A DNA stretch of 64,000 bases from Evansella vedderi (GTDB taxonomy: Bacteria > Bacillota > Bacilli > Bacillales > Salisediminibacteriaceae): NCBI RefSeq assembly GCF_030813435.1, contig NZ_JAUSUG010000002.1, positions 124,001 through 188,000 of the forward strand. The letters run 5' to 3'. Below are positions 44,693-52,635 of the stretch, in pieces. The notes beneath the pieces were generated by a model. The model did no database searches. It saw only the letters and a list, made by a program, of their open reading frames with translations, and had not been told where the DNA came from. Made by a program: the position numbers and the translations under genes. How positions within the stretch are numbered: position 1 is the stretch's first letter; each line of letters starts with the position of its first letter.

Positions 44693-45730
44693 TTAGTCTA
44701 GCGATCTTTCAATAATATCAACATACCTTGCTATAATTTCATCTGTATGTTCAACAACCCACATCTCGTCGTACTCTTCAAAGAATTTAATCTCATCTTG
44801 TGGAATCATATAGTCTGCCAGTTCCACACCTTTTCTAAGTGGTCTTACTGTTAATTCTTGCCCAGCATGACTTTGAACTTGTTCAGAAAGGACAAAGTCA
44901 ACGAATTTCTTAGCATTTTCTAAGTTTTTGGCACCCTTTATAATTTGAACTGCCTGCCCAGGGAAAATAGCTCCTTCATCTGGAAATACAACCTCGACTG
45001 GCGCACCACTGATAATGTAGTGAATAACGGGATCCTCCCAAGTTAGACCTACGACATACTCCCCATCTGCTACCCCTCTATGAACTTGCCCGGAGCTTCC
45101 TTGTATTCTGCCATCAACATTTGCAATAAATTTCTCAACAAACTCCCATGCTTCATCTGCCAATGGATCCCCATTACCCGCAGCATACAGCATTGCCATT
45201 AAAGATTGAAAAGCGGAGCTGGAGTTTACTGGATCTCCAAATGCAATTCTCCCTTTTAAATCCGGATTAAGAAGGTCTTGGAAACTAGTAATTTGACCTT
45301 CTCCACCGGCTAGTTCTGTGTTTACAATGAATACGGTAGGATCAGCAAATGCTGGTGAGATATACCCTGTCTCATTTCTGAACTGCTCAATCATATACTC
45401 ATCTTCTGGAGAAACATATTCATGAAGTAGATCCGTTTTATCATGCAACATCGTAACGTCTGCTGCCCATAGGATATCTCCTTGTGGATTATTTCGTTCC
45501 GATTCAACTCTAGTAACTAATTCACCTGTACCAGCAGTAACTGTCTGTACTCTAATTCCAGTCTCTCTTTCAAAGGCAGGAATAACTGCTTCATTTAGAC
45601 TCTCACTTCTTGCAGTATAAACAACTAATACATCACTTTCACCATCTACATTCTCTGAACCACTACCTGAACATCCAATACTAGTGACGGCAAGGATAAG
45701 TAGAAATGGAATGAAATAAAACGCTTTCAT
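44693..45730 (-). CDS. Extracellular binding lipoprotein (FbpA/AfuA/FutA type)
   Basis: 345 residues with lipobox TSIGC (Cys about 20). The fold is type II, with LVVYTARSESLNEAVIPAFERE near the start and GDILWAADVTMLHDK and GLTWEDPVIHYIISGAPVEVVFPDEG further on. Iron-binding FbpA proteins carry a pair of adjacent tyrosines late in the chain, and I do not see YY here. A role in sugar-phosphate or phosphonate uptake (AfuA/PhnS-like) is therefore at least as likely as iron. It is the first gene of the operon, which includes a two-component system. Confidence 0.88.
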   Translation of the reverse strand: MKAFYFIPFLLILAVTSIGCSGSGSENVDGESDVLVVYTARSESLNEAVIPAFERETGIRVQTVTAGTGELVTRVESERNNPQGDILWAADVTMLHDKTDLLHEYVSPEDEYMIEQFRNETGYISPAFADPTVFIVNTELAGGEGQITSFQDLLNPDLKGRIAFGDPVNSSSAFQSLMAMLYAAGNGDPLADEAWEFVEKFIANVDGRIQGSSGQVHRGVADGEYVVGLTWEDPVIHYIISGAPVEVVFPDEGAIFPGQAVQIIKGAKNLENAKKFVDFVLSEQVQSHAGQELTVRPLRKGVELADYMIPQDEIKFFEEYDEMWVVEHTDEIIARYVDIIERSLD

Positions 45731-45818
45731 AATAACCCCTCCTGTTTATTTATTTCCTTCATTGTAGAACAACCTACACATTTAATTAATCCGAAAAAAA
45801 TAAAAAAATATCCAAAAT

Positions 45819-45863
45819 AAAAAAGTGCCTAATCGAATGTTTTTCTAACATAGATTAAGCACC
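45819..45863 (-). terminator. Terminator after the amino acid ABC operon
   Basis: On the minus strand GTGCTTAATC pairs with GATTAGGCAC and is followed by TTTTTTATTTT. It is 50 bases beyond the ATPase stop. Confidence 0.8.
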
Positions 45864-45913
45864 CCAATCTTGTTTTATTAAGTTTAGAGCAAGGGTAACA
45901 GTGTTTGTTTCCC

Positions 45914-46651
45914 TTATAATATTTTATCTAAAAACTGCTTCGCTCTTTCTGTTTTAGGCTGCTTGAAAAACTCTGCTGGGTCAGTGTCCTCAACAATTTT
46001 ACCTTTGTCAATAAACCAAATGCGATCTGCCACTTCCCGGGCAAAGTTCATTTCATGTGTTACGATCGCCAACGTCATTCCTGTTTTTGCTAAGTCCTTA
46101 ATAACATCCAGTACTTCCTTGACCATCTCCGGATCAAGGGCAGAGGTTGGTTCATCGAACAACATAATTTCAGGCTCCATTGCTAAAGCTCTAGCAATGG
46201 CGACCCGTTGCTTTTGTCCACCTGATAAACTTCCTGGATATACTTTCGCCTTGTCTTCTAATCCTACTCGTTTTAATAACGCAAGGCCTTTTTCCTCTGC
46301 ATCCTCTTTGGAAAGCTTCTTTGCTTTAATGGGAGCAAACGTTAAATTAGCAAGAACAGTCATATGAGGAAACAAGTGAAAGTGCTGAAATACCATTCCC
46401 ATTTTTTGCCGAACCGTTGTTAAATTAACTTTAGGACTTGTAATTTCATTCTCTTTAAACCATATTTCCCCGCTAGTCGGCATTTCTAATAAATTGATAC
46501 AACGAAGCAAGGTAGATTTCCCGGATCCAGAAGGGCCAATAATAGCAATAACTTCTCCTTGGTCAATGGAAGCGTCTATTCCATCCAGTACTGTTAAATG
46601 TTTAAATTTCTTCGTTAAGTTTTTTATTTCAATAGCTTTATTAGGCTTCAC
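45914..46651 (-). CDS. Polar amino acid ABC importer ATPase (GlnQ/ArtR type)
   Basis: 245 residues. Walker A GPSGSGKST, signature LSGGQKQRVAIARAL, Walker B IMLFDEPTSALDPEMV. This length and the VLDGIDASIDQGEVIAIIGPSG region are typical of the PAAT family. It overlaps the permease gene by 11 bases. Confidence 0.92.
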   Translation of the reverse strand: MKPNKAIEIKNLTKKFKHLTVLDGIDASIDQGEVIAIIGPSGSGKSTLLRCINLLEMPTSGEIWFKENEITSPKVNLTTVRQKMGMVFQHFHLFPHMTVLANLTFAPIKAKKLSKEDAEEKGLALLKRVGLEDKAKVYPGSLSGGQKQRVAIARALAMEPEIMLFDEPTSALDPEMVKEVLDVIKDLAKTGMTLAIVTHEMNFAREVADRIWFIDKGKIVEDTDPAEFFKQPKTERAKQFLDKIL

Positions 46652-47303
46652 TTACTCTCATCCTTCTCTCTAGTAATCGAGCCAAAATTGCTAAGATCAT
46701 TACGATAACGTAGTAAATAATCCCTGTAAATATCAAAGGTTCAAAGGTTACATAAATTTGAGAGGTAACGATATTTGCTCGTCGTAATAATTCTTGAACA
46801 CCAATAACAGACACGAGGGATGATTCCTTTAATAAAGTAATCATTTCATTCACAAGTGCCGGCAATATATTTTTAAATGCCTGTGGAAGAATCACAAACA
46901 GCATCATCGTAGAATAGTTAACCCCTAGAGACATCGCTGCCTCCCTTTGTCCCTTATCAATTGCATTGATTCCTGCTCTCATTATTTCAGATATATACGC
47001 CGAGGAATTTAATCCAAAAGCAAGTACCCCTGCCATTAACGGGGAAATATCATATTGTAATAATTGAGGTGTGGAAAAATAAATGATAAACAATTGCAGT
47101 AATAATGGCGTACCACGAAAAATAGATGTATAAAAATCTGCAAACCATCTTAATGGTTTAATGGTGGAGATCTTCATTAATGTAAGACAAGTACCCCATA
47201 TCAAACCAAAAATTAAGGATAGTAATGTAAAAAGTAAAGTAACCCATATTCCCTCCAGCATGAAGGGAATATAAGGTTCTATTCTAGAAAAATCAATGTT
47301 CAT
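46641..47303 (-). CDS. Polar amino acid ABC importer permease (GlnP/ArtQ type)
   Basis: About 220 residues with five helices. The His/Glu/Gln/Arg/opine motif GLNSSAYISEIMRAGINAIDKGQREAA is present. I choose ATG 47303, five bases after AGGTGA; GTG 47312 lies within that site. It forms the membrane pore as a homodimer. Confidence 0.9.
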   Translation of the reverse strand: MNIDFSRIEPYIPFMLEGIWVTLLFTLLSLIFGLIWGTCLTLMKISTIKPLRWFADFYTSIFRGTPLLLQLFIIYFSTPQLLQYDISPLMAGVLAFGLNSSAYISEIMRAGINAIDKGQREAAMSLGVNYSTMMLFVILPQAFKNILPALVNEMITLLKESSLVSVIGVQELLRRANIVTSQIYVTFEPLIFTGIIYYVIVMILAILARLLERRMRVSEA

Positions 47304-47365
47304 CGTCTTCACCTAAATTTCTATTCATTCGTTTAATGGTAGTTTTTACAAATGAACGAATATTA

Positions 47366-48163
47366 TTACTCTGCTTCTTCTTGCGCTTCTTCAAACCACT
47401 TCTTAATAAGCTCGTCCAGCTTTCCGCTCTCTTCCATTTCGGCTAATACTTCGTTAAATTTATCTACTAAATCAGAGTTTTTAGGGAAGGCAATAGCATT
47501 TCCAGCTTGCTCCCCTTCAAGTGGAAGATAATCTAAATCTTCATGTACACTTAAATATGCTTTCGCAACGGACTCAGATAGAATCGCAGCGTCTAAACGA
47601 TTATTTTTTACTTCCATAATAATGGTGTTTAATTTCCCTAATGGCTTTAATTCTATCCCATCAACCTGCTCCATTATTTCTTGGGCCATCTGCTCTGATG
47701 TTGTACCTAACTGTGCACCAATCGTTAATCCAGCTAAATCCTCAGGCCCAGAGAAGCCACTATCCTTTCTAAATACCATCGATTGGGCTCCACCATAATA
47801 AACATTAGAGAAATCTACTGATTTTTTTCGTTCTTCTGTTGCCTGCATCCCAGCCATAACAAAATCAACACGCTCTGATTGTAAGGAGCCAATTAATCCG
47901 TCAAATTCCATGTCACGAATTTCCAATTCGTATCCAAGCTTCTCAGCAATGTACTTCGCAATATCAATATCAAAACCTACTATTTCTTGCTCTCCATCAA
48001 CTAGGTTATAAAATTCAAATGGTGGATAGTCAGGAGATGTTGCCATAATAAGGGTTTCTTTTTTCTCCCCTTGGTCCACAGCTTCTTTTCCTTCGCTAGC
48101 ATTACACGCCCCTAAAACAAAAAGTAATGTAAATAAGATCATAGATGTTATTATTTTTTTCAT
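47366..48163 (-). CDS. Polar amino acid-binding lipoprotein
   Basis: 265 residues with lipobox FVLGAC (Cys about 20). Type II binding fold: TSPDYPPFEFYNLVDGEQEIVGFDIDIAKYIAEKLG and MEFDGLIGSLQSERVDFVMAGM. It resembles the arginine- and glutamine-binding proteins of Bacillus. The Arg or Gln preference cannot be settled by eye. First gene of the three-gene operon. Confidence 0.92.
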   Translation of the reverse strand: MKKIITSMILFTLLFVLGACNASEGKEAVDQGEKKETLIMATSPDYPPFEFYNLVDGEQEIVGFDIDIAKYIAEKLGYELEIRDMEFDGLIGSLQSERVDFVMAGMQATEERKKSVDFSNVYYGGAQSMVFRKDSGFSGPEDLAGLTIGAQLGTTSEQMAQEIMEQVDGIELKPLGKLNTIIMEVKNNRLDAAILSESVAKAYLSVHEDLDYLPLEGEQAGNAIAFPKNSDLVDKFNEVLAEMEESGKLDELIKKWFEEAQEEAE

Positions 48164-48222
48164 TTTTCCTACTCCTTTTGTGTTTTCAATATAGCTTTTT
48201 TTATTTTATAACGATAAAATAT

Positions 48223-48251
48223 ACAATATCATGCATAAAAATAATTATCAA
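48223..48251 (-). promoter_or_regulatory. Probable promoter of the amino acid ABC operon
   Basis: On the minus strand TTGATA (48246-48251) and TATTGT (48223-48228) are 17 bases apart, about 60 bases before the binding-protein start. Confidence 0.5.
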
Positions 48252-48466
48252 TAGTTTTTTTATATGGTAATTTAACCCATGGAAAAAGCGTGTTAAACCG
48301 TCAATGCACAAAGGGTTTTAAAAAATGTTTTTATATAAAAATAATAACCCTTTCATAAAAAAGCGGAATTTATGTATAAATAATCAGCCGGGAAATTATT
48401 TGATTCTAATGCTTTGAACATCTGTATGTAAAAAGATCACTAGCCCCCTTGGAAGGGGATGAATAT

Positions 48467-48514
48467 AAAAATGGTACCTGCCCCTAACTGTAGTAATGGG
48501 CAGGTACCATTTTT
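48467..48514. terminator. Strong symmetric hairpin carrying a GGTACCTGCCC motif
   Basis: AAAAATGGTACCTGCCC pairs perfectly with GGGCAGGTACCATTTTT. A- and T-runs on both sides make it a bidirectional terminator. The flanking 48252-48700 spacer shows no gene. Confidence 0.7.
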
Positions 48515-48706
48515 TATTGTATTGGGAAAGGGGTTTAGATCAATAGGATAAACTAGGGTCAAAACAAGATTAAAGTTTACCCAATTTAAACTCCCCCCTT
48601 ATTTCCCCAAACTTATGTATACAATTGATGCATTCTATTGAAAGGTGCGAGACGAAATGGAAGTATAAATGCCTACCGACTTCCTCTACTTTATGTCCAT
48701 GCAGCT

Positions 48707-48868
48707 TCAAAAAGGAAGTCTATTCTCCATTTCTTCAATGGTCATTTTGGCGTACACTTTTTCATCAGCAAGTAAATCAGGAATTTTCAGGCCAGCTGTT
48801 ATTTCCTTATACACTTCCATCGTCTGCTCCAATGCCAAAAGCATTAGCCGTGCCTCTTCCTCATCCAT
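48707..48868 (-). CDS. Small 53-residue acidic protein next to the ORF-3-like fragment
   Basis: The frame starts MDEEEARLMLLALEQTMEVY and ends TIEEMENRLPF. The composition is protein-like, with helical Leu/Glu periodicity. It overlaps the end of the pRiA4b ORF-3-like frame by eight bases in a different frame. It may be a small coupled gene, or the C-terminal part of the upstream gene shifted by a frameshift. Confidence 0.35.
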   Translation of the reverse strand: MDEEEARLMLLALEQTMEVYKEITAGLKIPDLLADEKVYAKMTIEEMENRLPF

Positions 48869-49343
48869 TAGTAACAGGATCCACAACAGTAAACATCATA
48901 TCATCATCCATATTTCCCCATGGACGTAACTTATAAAATTCTTTTGACTTCAATAGAACTTCTTCCCAATAATCAATATGACTCTCTTCGGTATTCGTAC
49001 CGGTGTCAGGAGATTGCTCCTCCAAACTCAGGTTAATTTCTTCCAATAGTATGTTTGAGTTTGCGTATTCAAGGTCCACTTCCCCCATTAATACTTCTCC
49101 CCTGCTGTCTTCCTCAGGGGAAAGGTTTTTGACTCCGATACATCGTGGATACTGTGCCTTTTTTTCAGGTCTAACCTTCTTTGTTAAAACAATTTCGTGT
49201 TCCCAGTTATCACCAAAATCGTATGTATAAATGATTTTGTCATTTACAACTTTCAACCAATTCGCGATTGTTTCCTGCTTCTCATCATATGAATCGGCCA
49301 TGTCGAATAAACCGAACTCTTTTTCCTCATCCGATTGAATCAT
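48861..49343 (-). pseudogene. pRiA4b ORF-3-like protein, N-terminally truncated
   Basis: The frame encodes 160 residues with the family core IIYTYDFGDNWEHEIVL and YPRCIGVKNLSPEEDSRG. The usual N-terminal half is missing. The open frame continues upstream of ATG 49343 to about 49375, where a truncated deacetylase begins on the other strand. These proteins are found with mobile elements and have no known activity. A gene fragment is the best description. Confidence 0.65.
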
Positions 49344-49365
49344 AACATTCTCTACTTTTTTTCCA

Positions 49366-49824
49366 TTCGTTTTTCTTAAAAATGTGGTAGAACATTCCCA
49401 TGAAATTGGTAATCATACATACACCCATCCTTTTTTAACGAAAATGAGCAAAGATGATTGTAAAGAAGAAATTAAAGAGTCGGATTCTATTATTAAGAAA
49501 TTAACTGGTCAAAGGGCAGCTACCTTTCGGCCACCCTACTTTGATTTTAATGAAGACACGGTTTCGATTGTACAAGATTTTTCCTACAAGATGATTGGTG
49601 CCGTAAATATGGATGCAGTGGATTGGGAACAGCCTGGAGTAAATCATATTGTAACTAAATCTCGTAATCATATAAGAAACGGCAGTATTTTTCTTTTTCA
49701 CGATGGCTTCGGTGATCGTTCTCAAACGATGGAAGCTGTTAGAATCCTTGTGAAAGAATTAATTGACGAGGGATTTCAGCTAGTTACAGTCAGTGAGCTA
49801 ATGAAGTTTAAGGAAAACGAGTAA
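49366..49824 (+). pseudogene. Polysaccharide deacetylase (NodB domain), N-terminally truncated
   Basis: About 146 residues remain from ATG 49384, and the homologous frame may reach back to about 49366. The metal motif HSHEIGNHTYTH, RPPYFD, the DW of motif 4 and LFHDG of motif 5 are present. The first catalytic motif (TFDDGP with the base Asp) and any export signal are absent. It cannot be an active exported deacetylase. No promoter or ribosome site precedes it. Confidence 0.7.
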
Positions 49825-49865
49825 ATGAAAAAAGACATGATCCCTGTTACATTATCATTTTCACA

Positions 49866-50046
49866 CCACCCCTCCTGCGGACATAACCAAACGGTTTCCT
49901 TTTTTCTTGTCCTCACATCGCCTTCTTGTGGACATAACGGGGCGTTTTACACTTTTCTTGTCCTCACACTGCTCCTCCTGCGGACATAACGGAGCGATTA
50001 CCTCTTTTGTTGTCCTCACTTCGCCCATCCTGAGGGCATAACGTAA
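49866..50046. repeat. Tandem repeat, about 3.5 units of 51-52 bases
   Basis: GGACATAAC recurs at 49879, 49930 and 49982, with a variant GGGCATAAC at 50034. TGTCCTCAC lies between each pair, and TGTCCTCACA can pair with TGTGGACA. Units are diverged by some 20-30 percent. The spacers are not unique and the number is low, so this is not a CRISPR array. Confidence 0.75.
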
Positions 50047-50084
50047 AGTAGACCTGGTAATCATCACACTGCAAGAAATAGCTA

Positions 50085-50115
50085 AAACGGAGAGGGTGTT
50101 TTCTCTCCGTTTTCC
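50085..50115 (-). terminator. Terminator of the nos operon
   Basis: AAAACGGAGAG pairs with CTCTCCGTTTT, T-flanked on the minus strand, about 40 bases after the last gene of the operon. Confidence 0.8.
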
Positions 50116-50148
50116 ATGGAATATATTATTCGACAAGCGTCTGCCCAC

Positions 50149-50796
50149 CTAGTACCCTTCTAACGAATAAATGGTCACGTTCAATGTTTCCATTTGTGCT
50201 ACGAGCAAATCTTCATATTGCTCATTTGCTAAATAGTGAATTTCTTCTAACACCTTTTCTGGATATTTTCCTTGTATATCTTCGATCATGTCATTATAGA
50301 CGAGGCGAGCTAATAACCAGTCTTTCGTGTATTTTTCTAGTTGAGAGACAAATCTTTCTTCACCGAATTCTTCTATTAATGTGAACGTTACATCGTAACG
50401 ATATTGGTTCAGAAATTGATCTGTTTGCTCTAAAACTACTTCTTCGGGGATAATATGTCCCTTTTGTTCTGCTAATTTTGCCATTGCAAGGGTCCTAATC
50501 ATCGATGTTAACGTGTAGTTAATGTGTGTAACTTGACGCTCCTGCTCTTCCCACAAACGGTTCATTTCCGCAAATGTCGCTTCATCCATGGATGATTTTC
50601 CCTCCGTCCGGACCAGTTCAATGTGTAATAAGCTTAATAATTGTTGGAACTCTACCATTTCACTAGTAATCTTCGTTTCATCCACTTCTGCTAGCACCGC
50701 TTTAGATTCTCCGCTGCAAGCAACGGCCAATAATAGGAAGGCAGATAGGATGCTATAAAATAACATATTTTTACCATAGATTCGTAAACTAATCAT
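50149..50796 (-). CDS. SurA N-terminal-like lipoprotein at the end of the nos operon
   Basis: About 215 residues with a signal ending LLAVAC (Cys near residue 27). The part after it resembles the N-terminal helical domain of SurA/PrsA-type chaperones (VLAEVDETKITSEMVEFQQLL). No parvulin isomerase domain follows. I choose ATG 50796 after GTGGGGG; it overlaps the upstream gene by eight bases. It may help fold or assemble exported NosZ, inferred from position only. Confidence 0.7.
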   Translation of the reverse strand: MISLRIYGKNMLFYSILSAFLLLAVACSGESKAVLAEVDETKITSEMVEFQQLLSLLHIELVRTEGKSSMDEATFAEMNRLWEEQERQVTHINYTLTSMIRTLAMAKLAEQKGHIIPEEVVLEQTDQFLNQYRYDVTFTLIEEFGEERFVSQLEKYTKDWLLARLVYNDMIEDIQGKYPEKVLEEIHYLANEQYEDLLVAQMETLNVTIYSLEGY

Positions 50797-51175
50797 GCCC
50801 ATCCCCCACTTCAAATTCCATCATTTTTTCGTATTCATCCGTACCTGATACTATTGTCAGGCTGGCAATCCATTCCCCTGGCATGGCTAATTCCACCTCA
50901 CCTAGGTAAACTCCGTTGTCTACATTGATAAAATCTACTTCAATATGGCCATGATCCATGCGGCTCATTTCCAGCAGCGCCGAAATTTGCAAATCATTTA
51001 CGGGGGCCTCCCCGTCTACTACCGTAAACACGATCTTTGTTTTTTCTCCCCGTTCGTAAACGGGTTCATTTTCTAGTTGAACAACCCAGTTGCCCCCTCC
51101 TCCACAACCTACAAGGAAAGCTAGAAACAAAATCGACAAAATCACCAGCTTATATTGCTTTTTTATTTTTGGCAT
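50789..51175 (-). CDS. YtkA/FixH-like lipoprotein, possible copper-handling factor
   Basis: 128 residues with lipobox FLVGC and a small beta-domain of the YtkA type. A Met/His cluster, MSRMDHGHIEVDF, could bind copper, and YtkA-like proteins are associated with copper oxidases. The ATG 51175 follows GGGGGAGGAAC and overlaps the ATPase gene by 26 bases. No NosL is encoded here, so this protein may take the copper-delivery role for NosZ. That role is inference. Confidence 0.75.
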   Translation of the reverse strand: MPKIKKQYKLVILSILFLAFLVGCGGGGNWVVQLENEPVYERGEKTKIVFTVVDGEAPVNDLQISALLEMSRMDHGHIEVDFINVDNGVYLGEVELAMPGEWIASLTIVSGTDEYEKMMEFEVGDGHD

Positions 51176-51842
51176 ACGCTAGTTCCTCCCCCATCTTTTT
51201 CGTAAAGTCTGCTACGGTATACTTCGTTATTTTCCCATCATTTAAATAGGCTACATGCGTACAAACCTGTTGAATTTCATCCATATGATGGGAAGATAGA
51301 AAGATGGTTTTATCCTTCAACGATTGTAAAATACTCAAAATTTCTGCGCGACCAATAGGATCAAGTCCACTCGTCGGCTCATCTAAAATTAATAGTTTTG
51401 CATCATAATAGAGCATTAAAGCAAGCCCTAAGCGTTGCAGCATCCCCTTGGAAAAGGTATGGATTTTATCACTTCTGTTTTCCTCTAGTCGCACTTGTGT
51501 TAATACTTGTTCCACTCTTTCATCATCAGGCTTACTGTCCTGTAATTCGGCGAAAAAACGAAGGTTTTCATTCGCAGTCAATTGTGGGTACAAATGAAAC
51601 TTTTCAGGTAAATAGGCTACTTCTTTTTTCCATTTATCCGTTTTCCTTGTACAATGTCCCCCTAACAGAATCGAACCTTTTTTAACAGGTAATAATCCAA
51701 GCATGGAATGAATTAACGTGGATTTACCTGAGCCATTACGGCCGACTAGGGCACAGCGTTCTTTCTCTTCCACCCCTAAGTGGACATCGTTAAGGACGAT
51801 TTTTTTGCCATAATACTGGGATAATCCTTGAATATTAATCAT
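51150..51842 (-). CDS. nosF: ABC transporter ATPase of the nos operon
   Basis: 230 residues. Walker A GRNGSGKST, signature TFSKGMLQRLGLAL, Walker B LLILDEPTSGLDPIGR. It overlaps the permease gene by eight bases. NosDFY handle an unknown compound, probably sulfur, needed to build the CuZ centre of nitrous oxide reductase. Confidence 0.92.
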   Translation of the reverse strand: MINIQGLSQYYGKKIVLNDVHLGVEEKERCALVGRNGSGKSTLIHSMLGLLPVKKGSILLGGHCTRKTDKWKKEVAYLPEKFHLYPQLTANENLRFFAELQDSKPDDERVEQVLTQVRLEENRSDKIHTFSKGMLQRLGLALMLYYDAKLLILDEPTSGLDPIGRAEILSILQSLKDKTIFLSSHHMDEIQQVCTHVAYLNDGKITKYTVADFTKKMGEELAYAKNKKAI

Positions 51843-52635
51843 GACGAAGCCCCTTTCTCTTTGACCAGATGGCTAACTCGAAAAATACAACAATAAATAG
51901 GAGTAAATTTAACATTAGGAAACTAGCTGGTGAAAGCCAAATCAATCTATCCATTAAGGAAGACATGTATTCAAGGGAAAACACACCTACCGAAGTTTCT
52001 AAATAAAGTCTTAACGTATTTAATGGCTGCAAAAAGAACACGATGGAAAACAGGAAGATGTTTTCATGGGTGACCCCTGGCAGCTGATAAAGTAAAACAA
52101 GGTCAAATAAAAAGATAAATAAAAACCAAACAAACACGATTAACCCTACTGCTTGCATGCGGTTGGAACAAAGGGTTCCAATAAAAAAGCCAATTTGATT
52201 AAATATGAGAATAAAGACGATAACCGTTAGTAAAAATGCGAGAAACTCTCCTACTTCAAAGGATAAAAATAATTTCATTGTTATAGCTAATAGAAAGTAC
52301 CAGCCAATGAATAGGCCTAAGATGATGGTATTGACGGCAATGGCTTTTTTGAAAAGAAACGTACGATACGATTCTTTTTTCGTAACGATCATCATTAATG
52401 TTTTTAATTCTTTTTCTTGCATAACGGCAAAGGATGCAAGAAATAAGCAGAGAAGGGGGAGCAAGAACACATGCATTTCGTGAAGGGAGATAAGAAACGC
52501 CTGAAAATTATGTTCCATCGGGCTGTTCTTTGCTTCCATGAAAATGAAGACAGACATAAGCATGACGATTCCAATTCCGAACCATAGTCCTTTACTTCTC
52601 GTTTGTTCTAGCCATTCTTTCCAAATGTATGTCAT
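51835..52635 (-). CDS. nosY: ABC-2 type permease of the nos operon
   Basis: 266 residues with six hydrophobic helices. TYIWKEWLEQTRSKGLWFGI at the start and MQEKELKTLMMIVTKKESY in the first cytoplasmic loop are typical. It overlaps nosD by four bases. It forms a complex with NosF and NosD. Confidence 0.9.
   Translation of the reverse strand: MTYIWKEWLEQTRSKGLWFGIGIVMLMSVFIFMEAKNSPMEHNFQAFLISLHEMHVFLLPLLCLFLASFAVMQEKELKTLMMIVTKKESYRTFLFKKAIAVNTIILGLFIGWYFLLAITMKLFLSFEVGEFLAFLLTVIVFILIFNQIGFFIGTLCSNRMQAVGLIVFVWFLFIFLFDLVLLYQLPGVTHENIFLFSIVFFLQPLNTLRLYLETSVGVFSLEYMSSLMDRLIWLSPASFLMLNLLLFIVVFFELAIWSKRKGLRHD

Noticed and set aside
44693-45730. Firm naming as the iron-binding protein FbpA
   Set aside because: The family covers several substrates, no adjacent tyrosine pair is visible, and the linked sensor system suggests a carbon compound.
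49866-50046. Possible CRISPR array
   Set aside because: The units are contiguous and diverged, there are no unique spacers of constant length, and no cas genes are present.
49861-50148. Reading frame of 95 codons on the minus strand
   Set aside because: It lies in the tandem repeat; its product is repetitive Arg/Lys/Val-rich sequence and it has no ribosome site.
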